64,000 bases of DNA from positions 62,001-126,000 of the forward strand of contig NZ_CANLZR010000009.1 in the NCBI RefSeq assembly GCF_947495705.1, in the 5' to 3' direction. Origin of the DNA: an uncultured Phycicoccus sp. Its GTDB lineage: Bacteria; Actinomycetota; Actinomycetes; Actinomycetales; Dermatophilaceae. The notes beneath the pieces were generated by a model, which saw only the letters and a list, made by a program, of their open reading frames with translations, was not told the origin of the DNA and searched no databases. Positions within the stretch are counted from its first letter, which is position 1, and the number at the start of each line of letters is the position of its first letter. The position numbers were made by a program, and so were the translations under genes. This document shows, in pieces, positions 16,622-25,197 of the stretch.

Positions 16622-17947
16622 TCAGCCCGCGGCTGCGGCGGCGGCGCGCGGCAACGCGTCGAGGATCCGCTGCACCGCGGCGTCGTCGTGCGCGGCCGAG
16701 ACGAACCAGCACTCGAACGCGCTCGGCGGCAGGTAGACGCCGGCGTCGAGCATCGCGTGGAAGAAGCGGCCGAACGCCGCGGTGTCCTGGTCGCGGGCCG
16801 CGTCGTAGTCGCGGACCTCACCCTCGCGGAAGAAGACCGAGAACATCGACGAGGCGTACTGGACCCGGTGGGCGACACCGGCGGCCGAGAGCGCCTCGGA
16901 GGCGGCCGTGCTGACGGTGCGGGACACCTCGTCGAGCCGGGCGTACACGGCGTCGTCGCAGTGCTGCAGCGTCGTGAGCCCGGCCGCGGTGGCGACGGGG
17001 TTCCCCGACAGCGTGCCCGCCTGGTAGACGGGGCCGTCGGGGGCGAGCAGGGCCATGACGTCGGCGCGCCCGCCGAACGCGGCCGCGGGGAAGCCGCCGC
17101 CCATGACCTTGCCGAAGGTCATGAGGTCGGGAGCGGCCTCGACGCCCTCATGACCCCACCACCCGGCGCGGCTGCACCGGAAGCCGGTCATCACCTCGTC
17201 CGAGACGAGCAGGGCGCCGTGCTCGGCCGTGACCCGGCGCAGCGCGAGGGTGAAGCCCGGGTCGGGCGGCACGGCGCCCATGTTGCCCGCGGCGGCCTCG
17301 GTGATGACGCAGGCGACCTCCTGGCCGCGAGCCGCGAAAGCCGCCTCGAGGGCCTCGACGTCGTTGTACGGCAGGACGAGGGTCTCGGCGGCCACCTCGG
17401 CGGGCACACCGGCGGAGTCGGGGAGGGCGAGGGTCGCGACGCCGGACCCGGCGGCGACGAGGAGGGAGTCGACGTGCCCGTGGTAGTGGCCCGCGAACTT
17501 CACGACGAGGGAGCGGCCGGTGAACCCGCGGGCCAGCCGGATGGCGCTCATCGTCGCCTCGGTGCCGCTGGAGACGAGGCGCACCTGCTCGACCGGGGCG
17601 ACCCGCGCGACGATCTCCTCGGCGAGCGCGACCTCGTTCTCGCTCGGGGTCCCGAACGAGGTCCCGCGGGAGGCCGCGTCGTGGACGGCGTCGAGCACCG
17701 CGGGGTGGGCGTGCCCGAGGATCATCGGGCCCCAGCTGCCGACGAGGTCGACGTACTCGCGGCCGTCGGCGTCGGTGAGGTACGGGCCGGCCCCGCGGAC
17801 CATGAAACGCGGGGTGCCGCCGACGGATCGGAACGCCCGGACCGGCGAGTTGACCCCGCCCGGCGTGACGGCGCGGGCGCGGGCGAGCAGGGCCGCGGAG
17901 GCGGGGGCGTCGGAGTCGGCGAACTGGCGGGGGGTGGGGTCGCTCAC
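16622..17947 (-). CDS. hemL: Glutamate-1-semialdehyde 2,1-aminomutase
   Basis: This 441-residue PLP enzyme forms 5-aminolevulinate in the C5 haem pathway, after HemA. Visible signatures are [10 protein letters not shown] near the N-terminus, [16 protein letters not shown], the DEVMTGFR segment, and the PLP lysine in [16 protein letters not shown]. The start GTG 17947 overlaps the stop of a marR gene (GTGA). The remaining haem genes lie about 2-6 kb away behind rex. Confidence 0.96.
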   Translation of the reverse strand: MSDPTPRQFADSDAPASAALLARARAVTPGGVNSPVRAFRSVGGTPRFMVRGAGPYLTDADGREYVDLVGSWGPMILGHAHPAVLDAVHDAASRGTSFGTPSENEVALAEEIVARVAPVEQVRLVSSGTEATMSAIRLARGFTGRSLVVKFAGHYHGHVDSLLVAAGSGVATLALPDSAGVPAEVAAETLVLPYNDVEALEAAFAARGQEVACVITEAAAGNMGAVPPDPGFTLALRRVTAEHGALLVSDEVMTGFRCSRAGWWGHEGVEAAPDLMTFGKVMGGGFPAAAFGGRADVMALLAPDGPVYQAGTLSGNPVATAAGLTTLQHCDDAVYARLDEVSRTVSTAASEALSAAGVAHRVQYASSMFSVFFREGEVRDYDAARDQDTAAFGRFFHAMLDAGVYLPPSAFECWFVSAAHDDAAVQRILDALPRAAAAAAG

Positions 17948-18444
17948 GGCTCCATTGTCGGGCACGCGGCGGGGTCCGGCGTCGTGGGGTCGGCCTGGTA
18001 CGCGGCGTCGACGGCCAGCATCGCCTCGCCGAGCGCCCGGAACTGGTCGGGCCGGAGGACGTCGACGAGGTGCCGGCGCACGCTCTCGACGTGGGTGACG
18101 GCGAACCGCCGGATCGCGTCGCGGCCCTCGTCGGTGAGCTCGAGCACCACCCCGCGGCCGTCGTCGGGCGCGGGGCGGCGCTGGACCCACCCCCGCCGCT
18201 CGAGGCGGGCCGCGGTGTGGGTGACCCGGCTCCGCGACTGGACGATGAGGTCGGCCAGGGCCGACATCCGCAGCCGGTCGTCGTCGGCCTCGGAGAGCAT
18301 CGAGAGCAGCTCGTACTCGGGGAGGCTGATCCCCTCGCACTGGAGGTCCCGGTCGAGGGCGACCGTGAGCTCGCGCGTGGCCCGCAGGTAGGCGCGCCAG
18401 GACACCTGCTCGTCCGCAGTGAGCCAGCGCGCCTCCGAAGCCAT
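17944..18444 (-). CDS. MarR-family transcriptional regulator
   Basis: This 166-residue regulator has a winged helix in residues about 35-105 ([61 protein letters not shown]), the MarR pattern. I chose ATG 18444 because further upstream in-frame codons lie in the intergenic region and give an un-MarR-like extension. It is divergent from yceI, and a palindrome sits in front of yceI. Its stop overlaps the hemL start, so regulator and haem enzyme are translationally coupled. Confidence 0.87.
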   Translation of the reverse strand: MASEARWLTADEQVSWRAYLRATRELTVALDRDLQCEGISLPEYELLSMLSEADDDRLRMSALADLIVQSRSRVTHTAARLERRGWVQRRPAPDDGRGVVLELTDEGRDAIRRFAVTHVESVRRHLVDVLRPDQFRALGEAMLAVDAAYQADPTTPDPAACPTMEP

Positions 18445-18539
18445 GCCCTCATCGTGGCATGCGGCGTCGCACCCTGCGCACCACTCGCCCCACCGGCGGA
18501 CCCCGGCGGACCCGACGGGAATACTTCGGGCATCGGTTA

Positions 18540-18557
18540 TAGTTGAAGCGTCAACTA
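18540..18557. promoter_or_regulatory. MarR-type operator in front of yceI
   Basis: TAGTTGA-AGCG-TCAACTA is a perfect 7-base inverted repeat with a 4-base spacer. It contains TTGA/TCAA half sites of the kind bound by MarR dimers. It overlaps a TATAGT hexamer (18538-18543) that could be the yceI -10. The divergent marR gene starts 96 bases away, making it the likely binding partner. Repression of yceI with release by a ligand is the simplest inference. Confidence 0.65.
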
Positions 18558-18593
18558 CAGCACGTCCACCCACACCCGAGGAGTTCCATCCAC

Positions 18594-19136
18594 ATGAGCA
18601 CCACCGCCATCGCCACCGCCCTCTCCGCCGGCACCTGGACCATCGACCCCACCCACAGCGAGATCGGGTTCGTCGCCCGCCACCTCATGGTGACCAAGGT
18701 CCGCGGCTCCTTCACCGACGTCGCCGGCACCGTCGTGGTCGCCGAGGACCTCGCCGCGTCCACCGCCGAGGTCACGATCAAGACCGCGTCCGTCTCCACC
18801 GGGACCCCCGACCGTGACGCCCACCTGCGCAGCGGGGACTTCTTCGACGCGGAGAACCACCCCGACATGACCTTCCGCTCCACCTCCTTCGACGGCGAGA
18901 CCCTCGTCGGCGACCTCACGATCAAGGGCGTCACGAATCCGGTCACCCTCGACGTCGACTTCGGCGGTGTCGCCACCGACCCGTGGGGCAACGAGAAGGC
19001 GGCGTTCGAGGCCACCGGCGAGATCGACCGCACCGCGTGGGGCCTGACCTGGAACGCCTCCCTCGAGAGGGGCGGCGTGCTGGTCTCGGAGAAGATCAAG
19101 ATCGCGATCGACCTCCAGCTCGCGAAGCAGGCCTGA
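18594..19136 (+). CDS. YceI-family lipocalin-like protein
   Basis: This 180-residue YceI-fold protein begins GTWTIDPTHSEIGFVARHLMVTKVRGSF, the family signature, and keeps RDAHLRSGDFFDAENHPDMTF and FEATGEIDRTAWGL. YceI proteins bind amphiphilic or isoprenoid chains such as polyprenyl quinones. No signal peptide is visible, so it is probably cytosolic. A GAGGAG ribosome-binding site (18578-18583) lies ten bases before the ATG. Regulation by the divergent MarR protein is suggested by the palindrome upstream. Confidence 0.92.
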   Translation: MSTTAIATALSAGTWTIDPTHSEIGFVARHLMVTKVRGSFTDVAGTVVVAEDLAASTAEVTIKTASVSTGTPDRDAHLRSGDFFDAENHPDMTFRSTSFDGETLVGDLTIKGVTNPVTLDVDFGGVATDPWGNEKAAFEATGEIDRTAWGLTWNASLERGGVLVSEKIKIAIDLQLAKQA

Positions 19137-19149
19137 GCCGGGCCACTCC

Positions 19150-19214
19150 GGCTCCGCCCCGGCGGAGCCACCGAGGCCGCCGGCCGCCCGTCACCCCGGG
19201 CGCCGGCGGCCTCG
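19150..19214. terminator. Two GC hairpins between yceI and hemB
   Basis: GGCTCCGCC/GGCGGAGCC (19150-19158 and 19161-19169) is followed by a second hairpin with 13-base arms, CGAGGCCGCCGGC (19172-19184) and GCCGGCGGCCTCG (19202-19214). They fill the 83-base gap between convergent yceI and hemB. Neither has a T tract, so they are GC-hairpin terminators of the kind common in actinobacteria, probably acting on both strands. Confidence 0.6.
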
Positions 19215-19219
19215 ACGCG

Positions 19220-20218
19220 TCAGAGGCGGGCCGCCGCGTCGAGGCCGTGGTACGTGAGGATGACCTGCGCACCCGCCCGGCGGATGCCGAGGAGCGACTC
19301 CATCATCACCCGGTCCCGGTCGATCCAGCCCCGCTCGGCCGCCGCCTCGATCTGCGCGTACTCCCCCGAGATCTGGTAGGCCGCGACAGGCACGGGCGAC
19401 ATCGCGGCGGCCGCGGCGACGACGTCGAGGTGGGGGCCCGCCGGCTTGACCATGACGAGGTCCGCGCCTTCGGCGATGTCGGCCTCGATCTCGCGCAGCG
19501 CCTCCCGCCCGTTGGCGGGGTCCTGCTGGTAGGTGGCCCGGTCCCCGACGAGTGAGGACTGCACGGCCTCCCGGAAGGGCCCGTAGAGGCCCGAGGTGTA
19601 CTTGGCGGCGTACGCGAGGATCGCGGTGTCGGTGTACCCCGCCGCGTCGAGGGCGGCGCGGACATGGCCCACCTGCCCGTCCATCATTCCGGACAGCCCG
19701 AGCACCGGGGTGCCGGTCGCGGCCTGGGCGAGCGCCATCGAGGCGTACCGCTCGAGGGTCGCGTCGTTGTCGACGGCTCCGTCCGTGCGCAGGACGCCAC
19801 AGTGTCCGTGGTCGGTGAACTCGTCGAGACACAGGTCCGACATGACGACGAGGTCGTCACCGACCGCCTCGACGGTCCGGGCGAGCGCGACGTTGAGGAT
19901 CCCGCCGGGGTCGTCGGCGCCGGACCCGCGCGCGTCCTTGGCCTCGGGGACGCCGAAGAGCATGATCCCGCCCAGCCCGGCGTCCACACAGCGACGCGCC
20001 TCGTCGACGAGCGAGCCGAGGGTGTGCTGGACGACCCCGGGCATCGCACCGATCGGGACCGCCGCGTCGATGCCCTCCCGGACGAACACCGGCAGCACCA
20101 GCTCGGCCGGGTGCAGCCTCGTCTCGGCGACGAGCCGGCGCAGCGCCGGGGTGCGGCGCAGCCGACGAGGCCGACCGGCCGGGAACGGCGCCCCGGCGAC
20201 GGGGAGCCCGCGGCTCAC
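19220..20218 (-). CDS. hemB: Delta-aminolevulinic acid dehydratase (porphobilinogen synthase)
   Basis: This 332-residue TIM barrel condenses two 5-aminolevulinates. Schiff-base lysines lie in AYAAKYTSGLYGPFREA and LVMVKPAGPHLD. The metal segment reads DLCLDEFTDHGHCG, with two of the three cysteines found in zinc-dependent enzymes (CxCx7C) and Asp at the middle place, so metal use is not obvious. The start GTG 20218 overlaps the stop of the cobA/hemD fusion. It is the last gene of the rex-hemACDB operon. Confidence 0.96.
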   Translation of the reverse strand: MSRGLPVAGAPFPAGRPRRLRRTPALRRLVAETRLHPAELVLPVFVREGIDAAVPIGAMPGVVQHTLGSLVDEARRCVDAGLGGIMLFGVPEAKDARGSGADDPGGILNVALARTVEAVGDDLVVMSDLCLDEFTDHGHCGVLRTDGAVDNDATLERYASMALAQAATGTPVLGLSGMMDGQVGHVRAALDAAGYTDTAILAYAAKYTSGLYGPFREAVQSSLVGDRATYQQDPANGREALREIEADIAEGADLVMVKPAGPHLDVVAAAAAMSPVPVAAYQISGEYAQIEAAAERGWIDRDRVMMESLLGIRRAGAQVILTYHGLDAAARL

Positions 20219-21834
20219 GTGGCGCGCTTCCGCCCGCCCGGCCGACGCTGGCTCGGCCGCAGCACGTCGTCACCGGCCTCGACGGCCGCGAGGGCCAGCG
20301 AGCGACCGTGGTCGGCGAGCGCGTCGACGAGCGCCTCGGCACTCGGCTCCGGGGCCAGCACGTCGACCCGCAGGCCGTGCTCCTCCGCCGTCTTGGCCGT
20401 GGCCGGGCCGATGCACGCGACGACGGTGCCCGGGTGCGGCTTGCCGGCGATGCCGACGAGGTTGCGCACGGTCGAGGACGACGTGAAGAGCACGGCGTCG
20501 AAGGCCCCGCCCTTGATGGCGTCGCGCACGGGCTGGGGCGGGGGCGCCGCGCGGACGGTGCGGTACGCCGTCACGTCGTCGACCTCCCAGCCGTTCTCCT
20601 GGAGCCCGGCGACGAGGGTGTCGGTGGCGATGTCGGCGCGCGGCAGGAAGACCCGGTCGATGGGGTCGAGGTCGGGGTCGTACGGCGGCCAGGCGTCGAG
20701 CAGGCCCTGAGCCGACTGCTCGTCGGTGGGGACGAGGTCGGGGTTGATGCCCCACTCCCGCAGCGCCTCGGCGGTGACGCCCCCGACTGCTGCGACCTTC
20801 AGCCCGGCGAACGAGCGGGCGTCGAGCCCGAACTCGTCGAACTTCTCACGGATCGCGCGGACGGCGTTGACCGAGGTGAACCCGACCCACTCGTAGCGGC
20901 CGGTGACCATGCCCTTGACGGCCCGCTCGAGCTGCTGCGGGGTGCGCGGCGGCTCGACCGAGATGGTCGGCACGACATCGGCCCGGGCGCCGTGGTGCTC
21001 GAGACGTGCGGTCATCGAGGCGGACTGCTCCTTGGTGCGCGGCACGAGTACCGACCAGCCGAACAGCGGCTTGGTCTCGAACCAGGACAGCGCGTTGCGC
21101 ATCGGCACAGTGTCGCCGACGACCGCCAGCACCGGGAAGTGCCCGGAGGCCATGGCCTCCGGCGCAGCGCCGAGGGTCGTGACGACGGTCCGCTGCTCGA
21201 TGGTGGTGCCGCGCTCGGTGACCGCCACCGGGGTGGCGGCGTCCCGCCCGGCGTCGGCGAGTGCCCGGAGGGCCTCGGCGGCGCGGTCGGGGGCGCCGAG
21301 GACCACGACGGTCGTCGCGGGGTCGAGGCCGCCCGCCACGTCGGGGCGCGACCCGCCCGCGACGATGACGTGGACGCCGCCGGTGGACTTCGAGGTCAGC
21401 GGGACGCCCGCGTACGCCGGGACCGCCGTCAGCGAGCTGACCCCGGGCACGACCTCGAAAGAGATCCCCGCCTTGACGAGGGCCTGGGCCTCCTCGGCGA
21501 GCCCGTTGAACACCGCCGGGTCGCCGTCCATGAGCCGGACGACGAGGCCGCCGGGGTGCGCCTTGGCGGCCCGGACGACGAGCTTGGCGCGGGAGGCCTG
21601 GGTGAGCCGCTCGCCGTGGTCCCCGTGGCCGGCGTCGACGATGTCGACATCGGCCCGGGCGTGGCGGAGCGCGAGGTCCTCGCGCGCGACCTGGTCGAGG
21701 ACGACGGCGTCGGCGGCCGCGAGCAGCTCGGTGGCACGCACCGTGAGCAGAGCGGGGTCACCGGGACCGCCGCCGACGAAGGCGACGCGTGCGGGGACGC
21801 GGGGGGGTCGGGTGGACGAGCGCGTGAGGCTCAC
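20215..21834 (-). CDS. hemD: Uroporphyrinogen-III C-methyltransferase/uroporphyrinogen-III synthase fusion
   Basis: This 539-residue fusion has an N-terminal SUMT (CobA-like) domain, residues about 15-255, with [33 protein letters not shown] and [19 protein letters not shown]. The C-terminal HemD domain (about 275-520) has [27 protein letters not shown] and [12 protein letters not shown]. It closes hydroxymethylbilane to uroporphyrinogen III and can divert it to precorrin-2, for sirohaem or cobalamin. GTG 21834 overlaps the hemC stop. Fusion of these activities is common in actinobacteria. Confidence 0.94.
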   Translation of the reverse strand: MSLTRSSTRPPRVPARVAFVGGGPGDPALLTVRATELLAAADAVVLDQVAREDLALRHARADVDIVDAGHGDHGERLTQASRAKLVVRAAKAHPGGLVVRLMDGDPAVFNGLAEEAQALVKAGISFEVVPGVSSLTAVPAYAGVPLTSKSTGGVHVIVAGGSRPDVAGGLDPATTVVVLGAPDRAAEALRALADAGRDAATPVAVTERGTTIEQRTVVTTLGAAPEAMASGHFPVLAVVGDTVPMRNALSWFETKPLFGWSVLVPRTKEQSASMTARLEHHGARADVVPTISVEPPRTPQQLERAVKGMVTGRYEWVGFTSVNAVRAIREKFDEFGLDARSFAGLKVAAVGGVTAEALREWGINPDLVPTDEQSAQGLLDAWPPYDPDLDPIDRVFLPRADIATDTLVAGLQENGWEVDDVTAYRTVRAAPPPQPVRDAIKGGAFDAVLFTSSSTVRNLVGIAGKPHPGTVVACIGPATAKTAEEHGLRVDVLAPEPSAEALVDALADHGRSLALAAVEAGDDVLRPSQRRPGGRKRAT

Positions 21835-22781
21835 AGTGCACGCTCCGTGACGTGTCGTTCGGTGGACGTGGGCATGAGGTCGGCGGCACCGTCCAGGAGG
21901 AGGAGCCGCGCGAGACGTCGGCCGAGGTCGGCCGCCGTCGCCGGGTCGCCGGTGAGGGACCGGCGAAGGTCTGCGGTGCCGTCGGGGGCGGCGACGACGG
22001 CGCGGAGCGAGAGCTCGGCCCCGTCCGTGCCCTCGACGACCTCGGCGAGGGCGCCGACCGGCGCCGAGCACCCCGCCTCCAGCTCGGCGAGCAGGGCGCG
22101 CTCGGCGGTGACGCAGGCACGGGTGTCGGGGTCCTCGAGCGCCGCGACGATGCCGTGGGTGGCCTCGTCGTCGGCGCGTACCTCGACGGCGAGCGCCCCC
22201 TGCCCGGGAGCCGGGAGCATCTGCAGCGGGTCGAGCAGCTCGGTGACCTCGTCGGCCCGGCCGAGCCGACGCAGCCCGGCCGCCGCGAGGACGACGGCGT
22301 CGAGCCGCCGCTCGTGAACGTGGCCGAGCCGGGTGTCGACGTTGCCGCGCAGGTCGGTGACCTCGAGGCCGAGCCCGAGGGCGGCGATCTGGGCCCGGCG
22401 CCGGGGCGAGCCGGTGCCGACCCTGGAGCCCGCGGGCAGCTCGGCGAGGGTGAGCCCGTCCCGGGCGACGAGGGCGTCGCGGGCGTCCTCCCGCACCGGG
22501 ACGGCGGCGACGGTGGTCCGCGGGTCCGGGGCGGTCGGGAGGTCCTTGAGGGAGTGCACCGCGAGGTCGACCCGCCCGTCCGCCAGGGCCTCGCGCAGCG
22601 CCGAGACGAAGACCCCGGTGCCGCCGAGCTGGGCCAGCGGCGTGCTGCGGTCACGGTCGCCCTCGGTGGTCACCTCGACGAGCTCGACGTCGTGGCCCAG
22701 AGCGCGGAGCCGGTCGGCCACCCACGTCGACTGCGTCGTCGCGAGGGCCGAGCGGCGGGTGCCGAGGCGCAGGCGGGTCAT
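21831..22781 (-). CDS. hemC: Hydroxymethylbilane synthase (porphobilinogen deaminase)
   Basis: This 316-residue enzyme polymerises four porphobilinogens. It starts [18 protein letters not shown], has VHSLKDLPT and [10 protein letters not shown], and the cofactor-binding cysteine in [15 protein letters not shown]. The ATG overlaps the hemA stop and its own stop overlaps hemD, giving a fully coupled hemA-hemC-hemD-hemB string. Confidence 0.97.
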   Translation of the reverse strand: MTRLRLGTRRSALATTQSTWVADRLRALGHDVELVEVTTEGDRDRSTPLAQLGGTGVFVSALREALADGRVDLAVHSLKDLPTAPDPRTTVAAVPVREDARDALVARDGLTLAELPAGSRVGTGSPRRRAQIAALGLGLEVTDLRGNVDTRLGHVHERRLDAVVLAAAGLRRLGRADEVTELLDPLQMLPAPGQGALAVEVRADDEATHGIVAALEDPDTRACVTAERALLAELEAGCSAPVGALAEVVEGTDGAELSLRAVVAAPDGTADLRRSLTGDPATAADLGRRLARLLLLDGAADLMPTSTERHVTERAL

Positions 22782-24088
22782 CGCTCCTCCCCCGGGATCG
22801 TCGGCGGCGCCGACACGAGCGAGACGTCGCGCGGGTCGAGGTCGAACAGCTCGGAGAGGGCGCGGGCGTAGCTGCCGCCCTGGCCGTCCTGGGCGAGCTC
22901 CTTGACCCGGACGGTGGGGGTGTGCAGCAGCTTGTCGACGACGCGCTCGACGGACCGGCGCACCTCGGCGCGCTCGGTCGCCCCCATCCCGGGGGTGCGG
23001 CGCTCGAGCCGGGCCATCTCCTGGTCGACGAGCTGGCCGGCCCGGGCGCGCAGCGCGGTCACCGTCGGGGCGACCGCCTGGGTCGACCGCTCGACGAGGT
23101 AGGCGGCGACCTCGGCCGTCACGAGCTCGCGGGCCTCGCTCACCTGCGGGGCGGAGTCCGCCGAGGCGAGGTCCTCGCCGAGCTCGGCGAGCCCGACCCG
23201 GCTGGCGCCGTCGAGGTCGGCGACGGCGAGGTCGATGTCGTGCGGGAGCGCGAGGTCGACGTAGACCTGAGGACGTCCGCCGCGCACGGCGAGCGCGGCC
23301 GCGACGTCGTCGGCGGTCACGAGCTGGCCGCGGGACCCGGTGGACGAGATGACGAGGTCGGCCCCGGCCAGGGCGCTGCCGAGCTCGGCGAGGGGGAGTG
23401 CGCGCCCGCCGACCCGCCCGGCGACTGACCGGGCCCGCGTCTGGTCACGGTTGGCGACGACGACCTCCGCGGCGCCCTGCCGGGCGACGGTCGTCGCCGC
23501 GAGCGCGCCCATCCCGCCGGCCCCGACGACGAGCACCGACAGGTCACCCACCCCGCCGAGCTCGGCCTCGGCGCGGGTGAGCCCGGCCTGCACCAGCGAC
23601 CCGCTGACGAGGTCGATCTCGGTCTCGCTGTGGACCCGCTTGGCGACCCGGAGGGCCTGCTGGACGAGGGCGTTGAGCGCCGGCCCGACGTGGCCCGCCC
23701 GCTGGGCGCGCGAGAGGCTGCGGCGCACCTGGCCGACGATCTGCGCCTCCCCCACGGCCATCGAGTCCAGGCCGGCGGCGACGTTGAACGCGTGGGCGAT
23801 GCCGCGGTCCTCGTAGTGGACGTAGAGGTGGGGCTGGAGCAGGGCACGGTCGAGGTCGCACGCCGCCGCCAGCGCGTTCGTGATGTCGACGAGGGCGCCG
23901 TGGAAGGTGAGGCTCTCGGCGTAGACCTCGGTGCGGTTGCACGTGGACAGCACGACGGCCTCGGTCACGTGGTCCGAGCGCAGGATGACGGACTCGAGGT
24001 CGGAGGCGGTGTCGGGGTCGAGCGCGACGGACTCCAGCAGCGGGAGCGGCGCCTCGTGGTGGGAGAGGCCGAGGATGACGAGGCTCAC
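22778..24088 (-). CDS. hemA: Glutamyl-tRNA reductase
   Basis: This 436-residue enzyme performs the NADPH-dependent first committed step of C5 haem synthesis. The catalytic cysteine is Cys50 in [14 protein letters not shown]. Further landmarks are the specificity stretch [22 protein letters not shown], the NADPH fold [10 protein letters not shown], and a C-terminal helical dimer domain. The start GTG 24088 overlaps the rex stop, so the redox sensor and the first haem enzyme are made together. Confidence 0.97.
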   Translation of the reverse strand: MSLVILGLSHHEAPLPLLESVALDPDTASDLESVILRSDHVTEAVVLSTCNRTEVYAESLTFHGALVDITNALAAACDLDRALLQPHLYVHYEDRGIAHAFNVAAGLDSMAVGEAQIVGQVRRSLSRAQRAGHVGPALNALVQQALRVAKRVHSETEIDLVSGSLVQAGLTRAEAELGGVGDLSVLVVGAGGMGALAATTVARQGAAEVVVANRDQTRARSVAGRVGGRALPLAELGSALAGADLVISSTGSRGQLVTADDVAAALAVRGGRPQVYVDLALPHDIDLAVADLDGASRVGLAELGEDLASADSAPQVSEARELVTAEVAAYLVERSTQAVAPTVTALRARAGQLVDQEMARLERRTPGMGATERAEVRRSVERVVDKLLHTPTVRVKELAQDGQGGSYARALSELFDLDPRDVSLVSAPPTIPGEER

Positions 24089-24750
24089 GGCGCCACCGCC
24101 TCGGCGACGGCCGAGCGCTGCCCGTGGAAGGCGAGGATCTGCAGCTCGGTCGAGAGGTCGACGTTGCGCACCGTGACGTGCTCGGGCACGGCCAGGACGA
24201 CGGCGGCGAAGTTGAGCACCGAGCGGACCCCGGCCGCGACGAGCCGGTCGCAGGCTGCCTGCGCCCCCTCGGGCGGGGTGGCGATGACCCCGATGGCCAG
24301 GCCCTGCTCGGCGACGAGCGTCGGGAGGTCCTCCATCGGCAGGACCGGGCAGCCGGCGACCTCGTCGCCGACGACGCGCTCGTCGTGGTCCAGGAGCGCG
24401 ATGACCCGGAAGCCGCGCTCGGCGAAGCCCCGGTAGGCGGCGAGCGCCCGGCCGAGGTTCCCCATCCCGACGATCGCGACCGGCCAGTCCTGGGTGAGGC
24501 CGAGGGCGGCGGCGATCTCGGAGGCCAGACGCTCCACGTCGTAGCCGACGCCCCGCACGCCGTAGCTGCCGAGGTGGGACAGGTCCTTGCGCAACATGGC
24601 CGAGCTGACGCCGGACGCGGCGGCGAGCTCCTCGGAGCTCACCAGCCCGATGCCCTCGGCCGCGAGCGCGGTCAGCGCCCGCAGGTACCCCGGGAGTCGG
24701 GCCACCGACGCGTCCGGGACCCCCCGGGGCGTGGCTGCTGCGGTGGACAC
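24085..24750 (-). CDS. rex: Redox-sensing transcriptional repressor Rex
   Basis: This 221-residue repressor has an N-terminal winged helix (LPGYLRALTALAAEGIGLVSSEELAAASGVSSAMLRKDLSHLGSYG, read in two parts; residues 19-63) and a C-terminal Rossmann domain with VAIVGMGNLGRALAAYRGF for NADH. Rex binds DNA at low NADH/NAD ratio and releases genes for respiration as NADH rises. The start is GTG 24750. A strong inverted repeat about 90 bases upstream is a probable autoregulatory operator that would also place hemACDB under Rex control. Confidence 0.95.
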   Translation of the reverse strand: MSTAAATPRGVPDASVARLPGYLRALTALAAEGIGLVSSEELAAASGVSSAMLRKDLSHLGSYGVRGVGYDVERLASEIAAALGLTQDWPVAIVGMGNLGRALAAYRGFAERGFRVIALLDHDERVVGDEVAGCPVLPMEDLPTLVAEQGLAIGVIATPPEGAQAACDRLVAAGVRSVLNFAAVVLAVPEHVTVRNVDLSTELQILAFHGQRSAVAEAVAP

Positions 24751-24837
24751 GAGCGGTCCGGCTCCTTTCGCGTGCCGCGGGCTCGGGCGAGGAGCGGAGG
24801 ACGTGGCTCACGAGCGCACGCGGACCGAACCAGCCTA

Positions 24838-24865
24838 CGACTTTGTGAAGGGAGGCACAAAGTCG
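24838..24865. promoter_or_regulatory. Rex operator upstream of rex-hemACDB
   Basis: CGACTTTGTG (24838-24847) and CACAAAGTCG (24856-24865) form a perfect 10-base inverted repeat around AAGGGAGG. The core TTGTGAA-N6-CACAA (24843-24860) matches the Rex consensus TTGTGAA-N4-TTCACAA in all but two bases of one half. It lies about 90 bases before the rex GTG and 26 bases downstream of nothing coding, in a 153-base intergenic region. Autoregulation of rex through such a site is known in Streptomyces. Confidence 0.8.
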
Positions 24866-24903
24866 CGCGGAGACCCGGTGAGACACCTCACGCCGCGGGT
24901 GTG

Positions 24904-25197
24904 CTAGGCGCTGCCCGGCGCCCCGTCGGGCCGCGGCCGGGCCGGGGCGGCGAGCGCCGCCCGGAGCCGGGTCTCGTCGACCCGCCAGAAGTCGTGCTGC
25001 CGCCCGTCGACGAGAGTCACCGGGACCTCCTCGGACCAGCGCGCCGCGAGCGAGGCGTCGGAGTCGACGTCGATCTCCTCCCAGCGCTCCCCCAGGTCGG
25101 CGCAGACGCGCTCGACCACCTCCCGCGCGGGGATGCACAGGTGGCACCCGGGGCGCACGACGAGGGTGACCCGGGGCGGGTCCTGGCCGGCACCCAT
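24904..25197 (-). CDS. Glutaredoxin-family (DUF836-like) protein
   Basis: This 97-residue thioredoxin-fold protein has a CxxC pair, Cys18-His-Leu-Cys21 (VVRPGCHLCIPA), and a VPVTLVDG cis-Pro segment. The family is often called glutaredoxin-like, and a homologue sits just before hemA in M. tuberculosis (Rv0508, as I recall). The start overlaps the acyltransferase stop by one base (TGATG). The partner is probably a mycothiol-related thiol system; this is inference. Confidence 0.82.
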   Translation of the reverse strand: MGAGQDPPRVTLVVRPGCHLCIPAREVVERVCADLGERWEEIDVDSDASLAARWSEEVPVTLVDGRQHDFWRVDETRLRAALAAPARPRPDGAPGSA

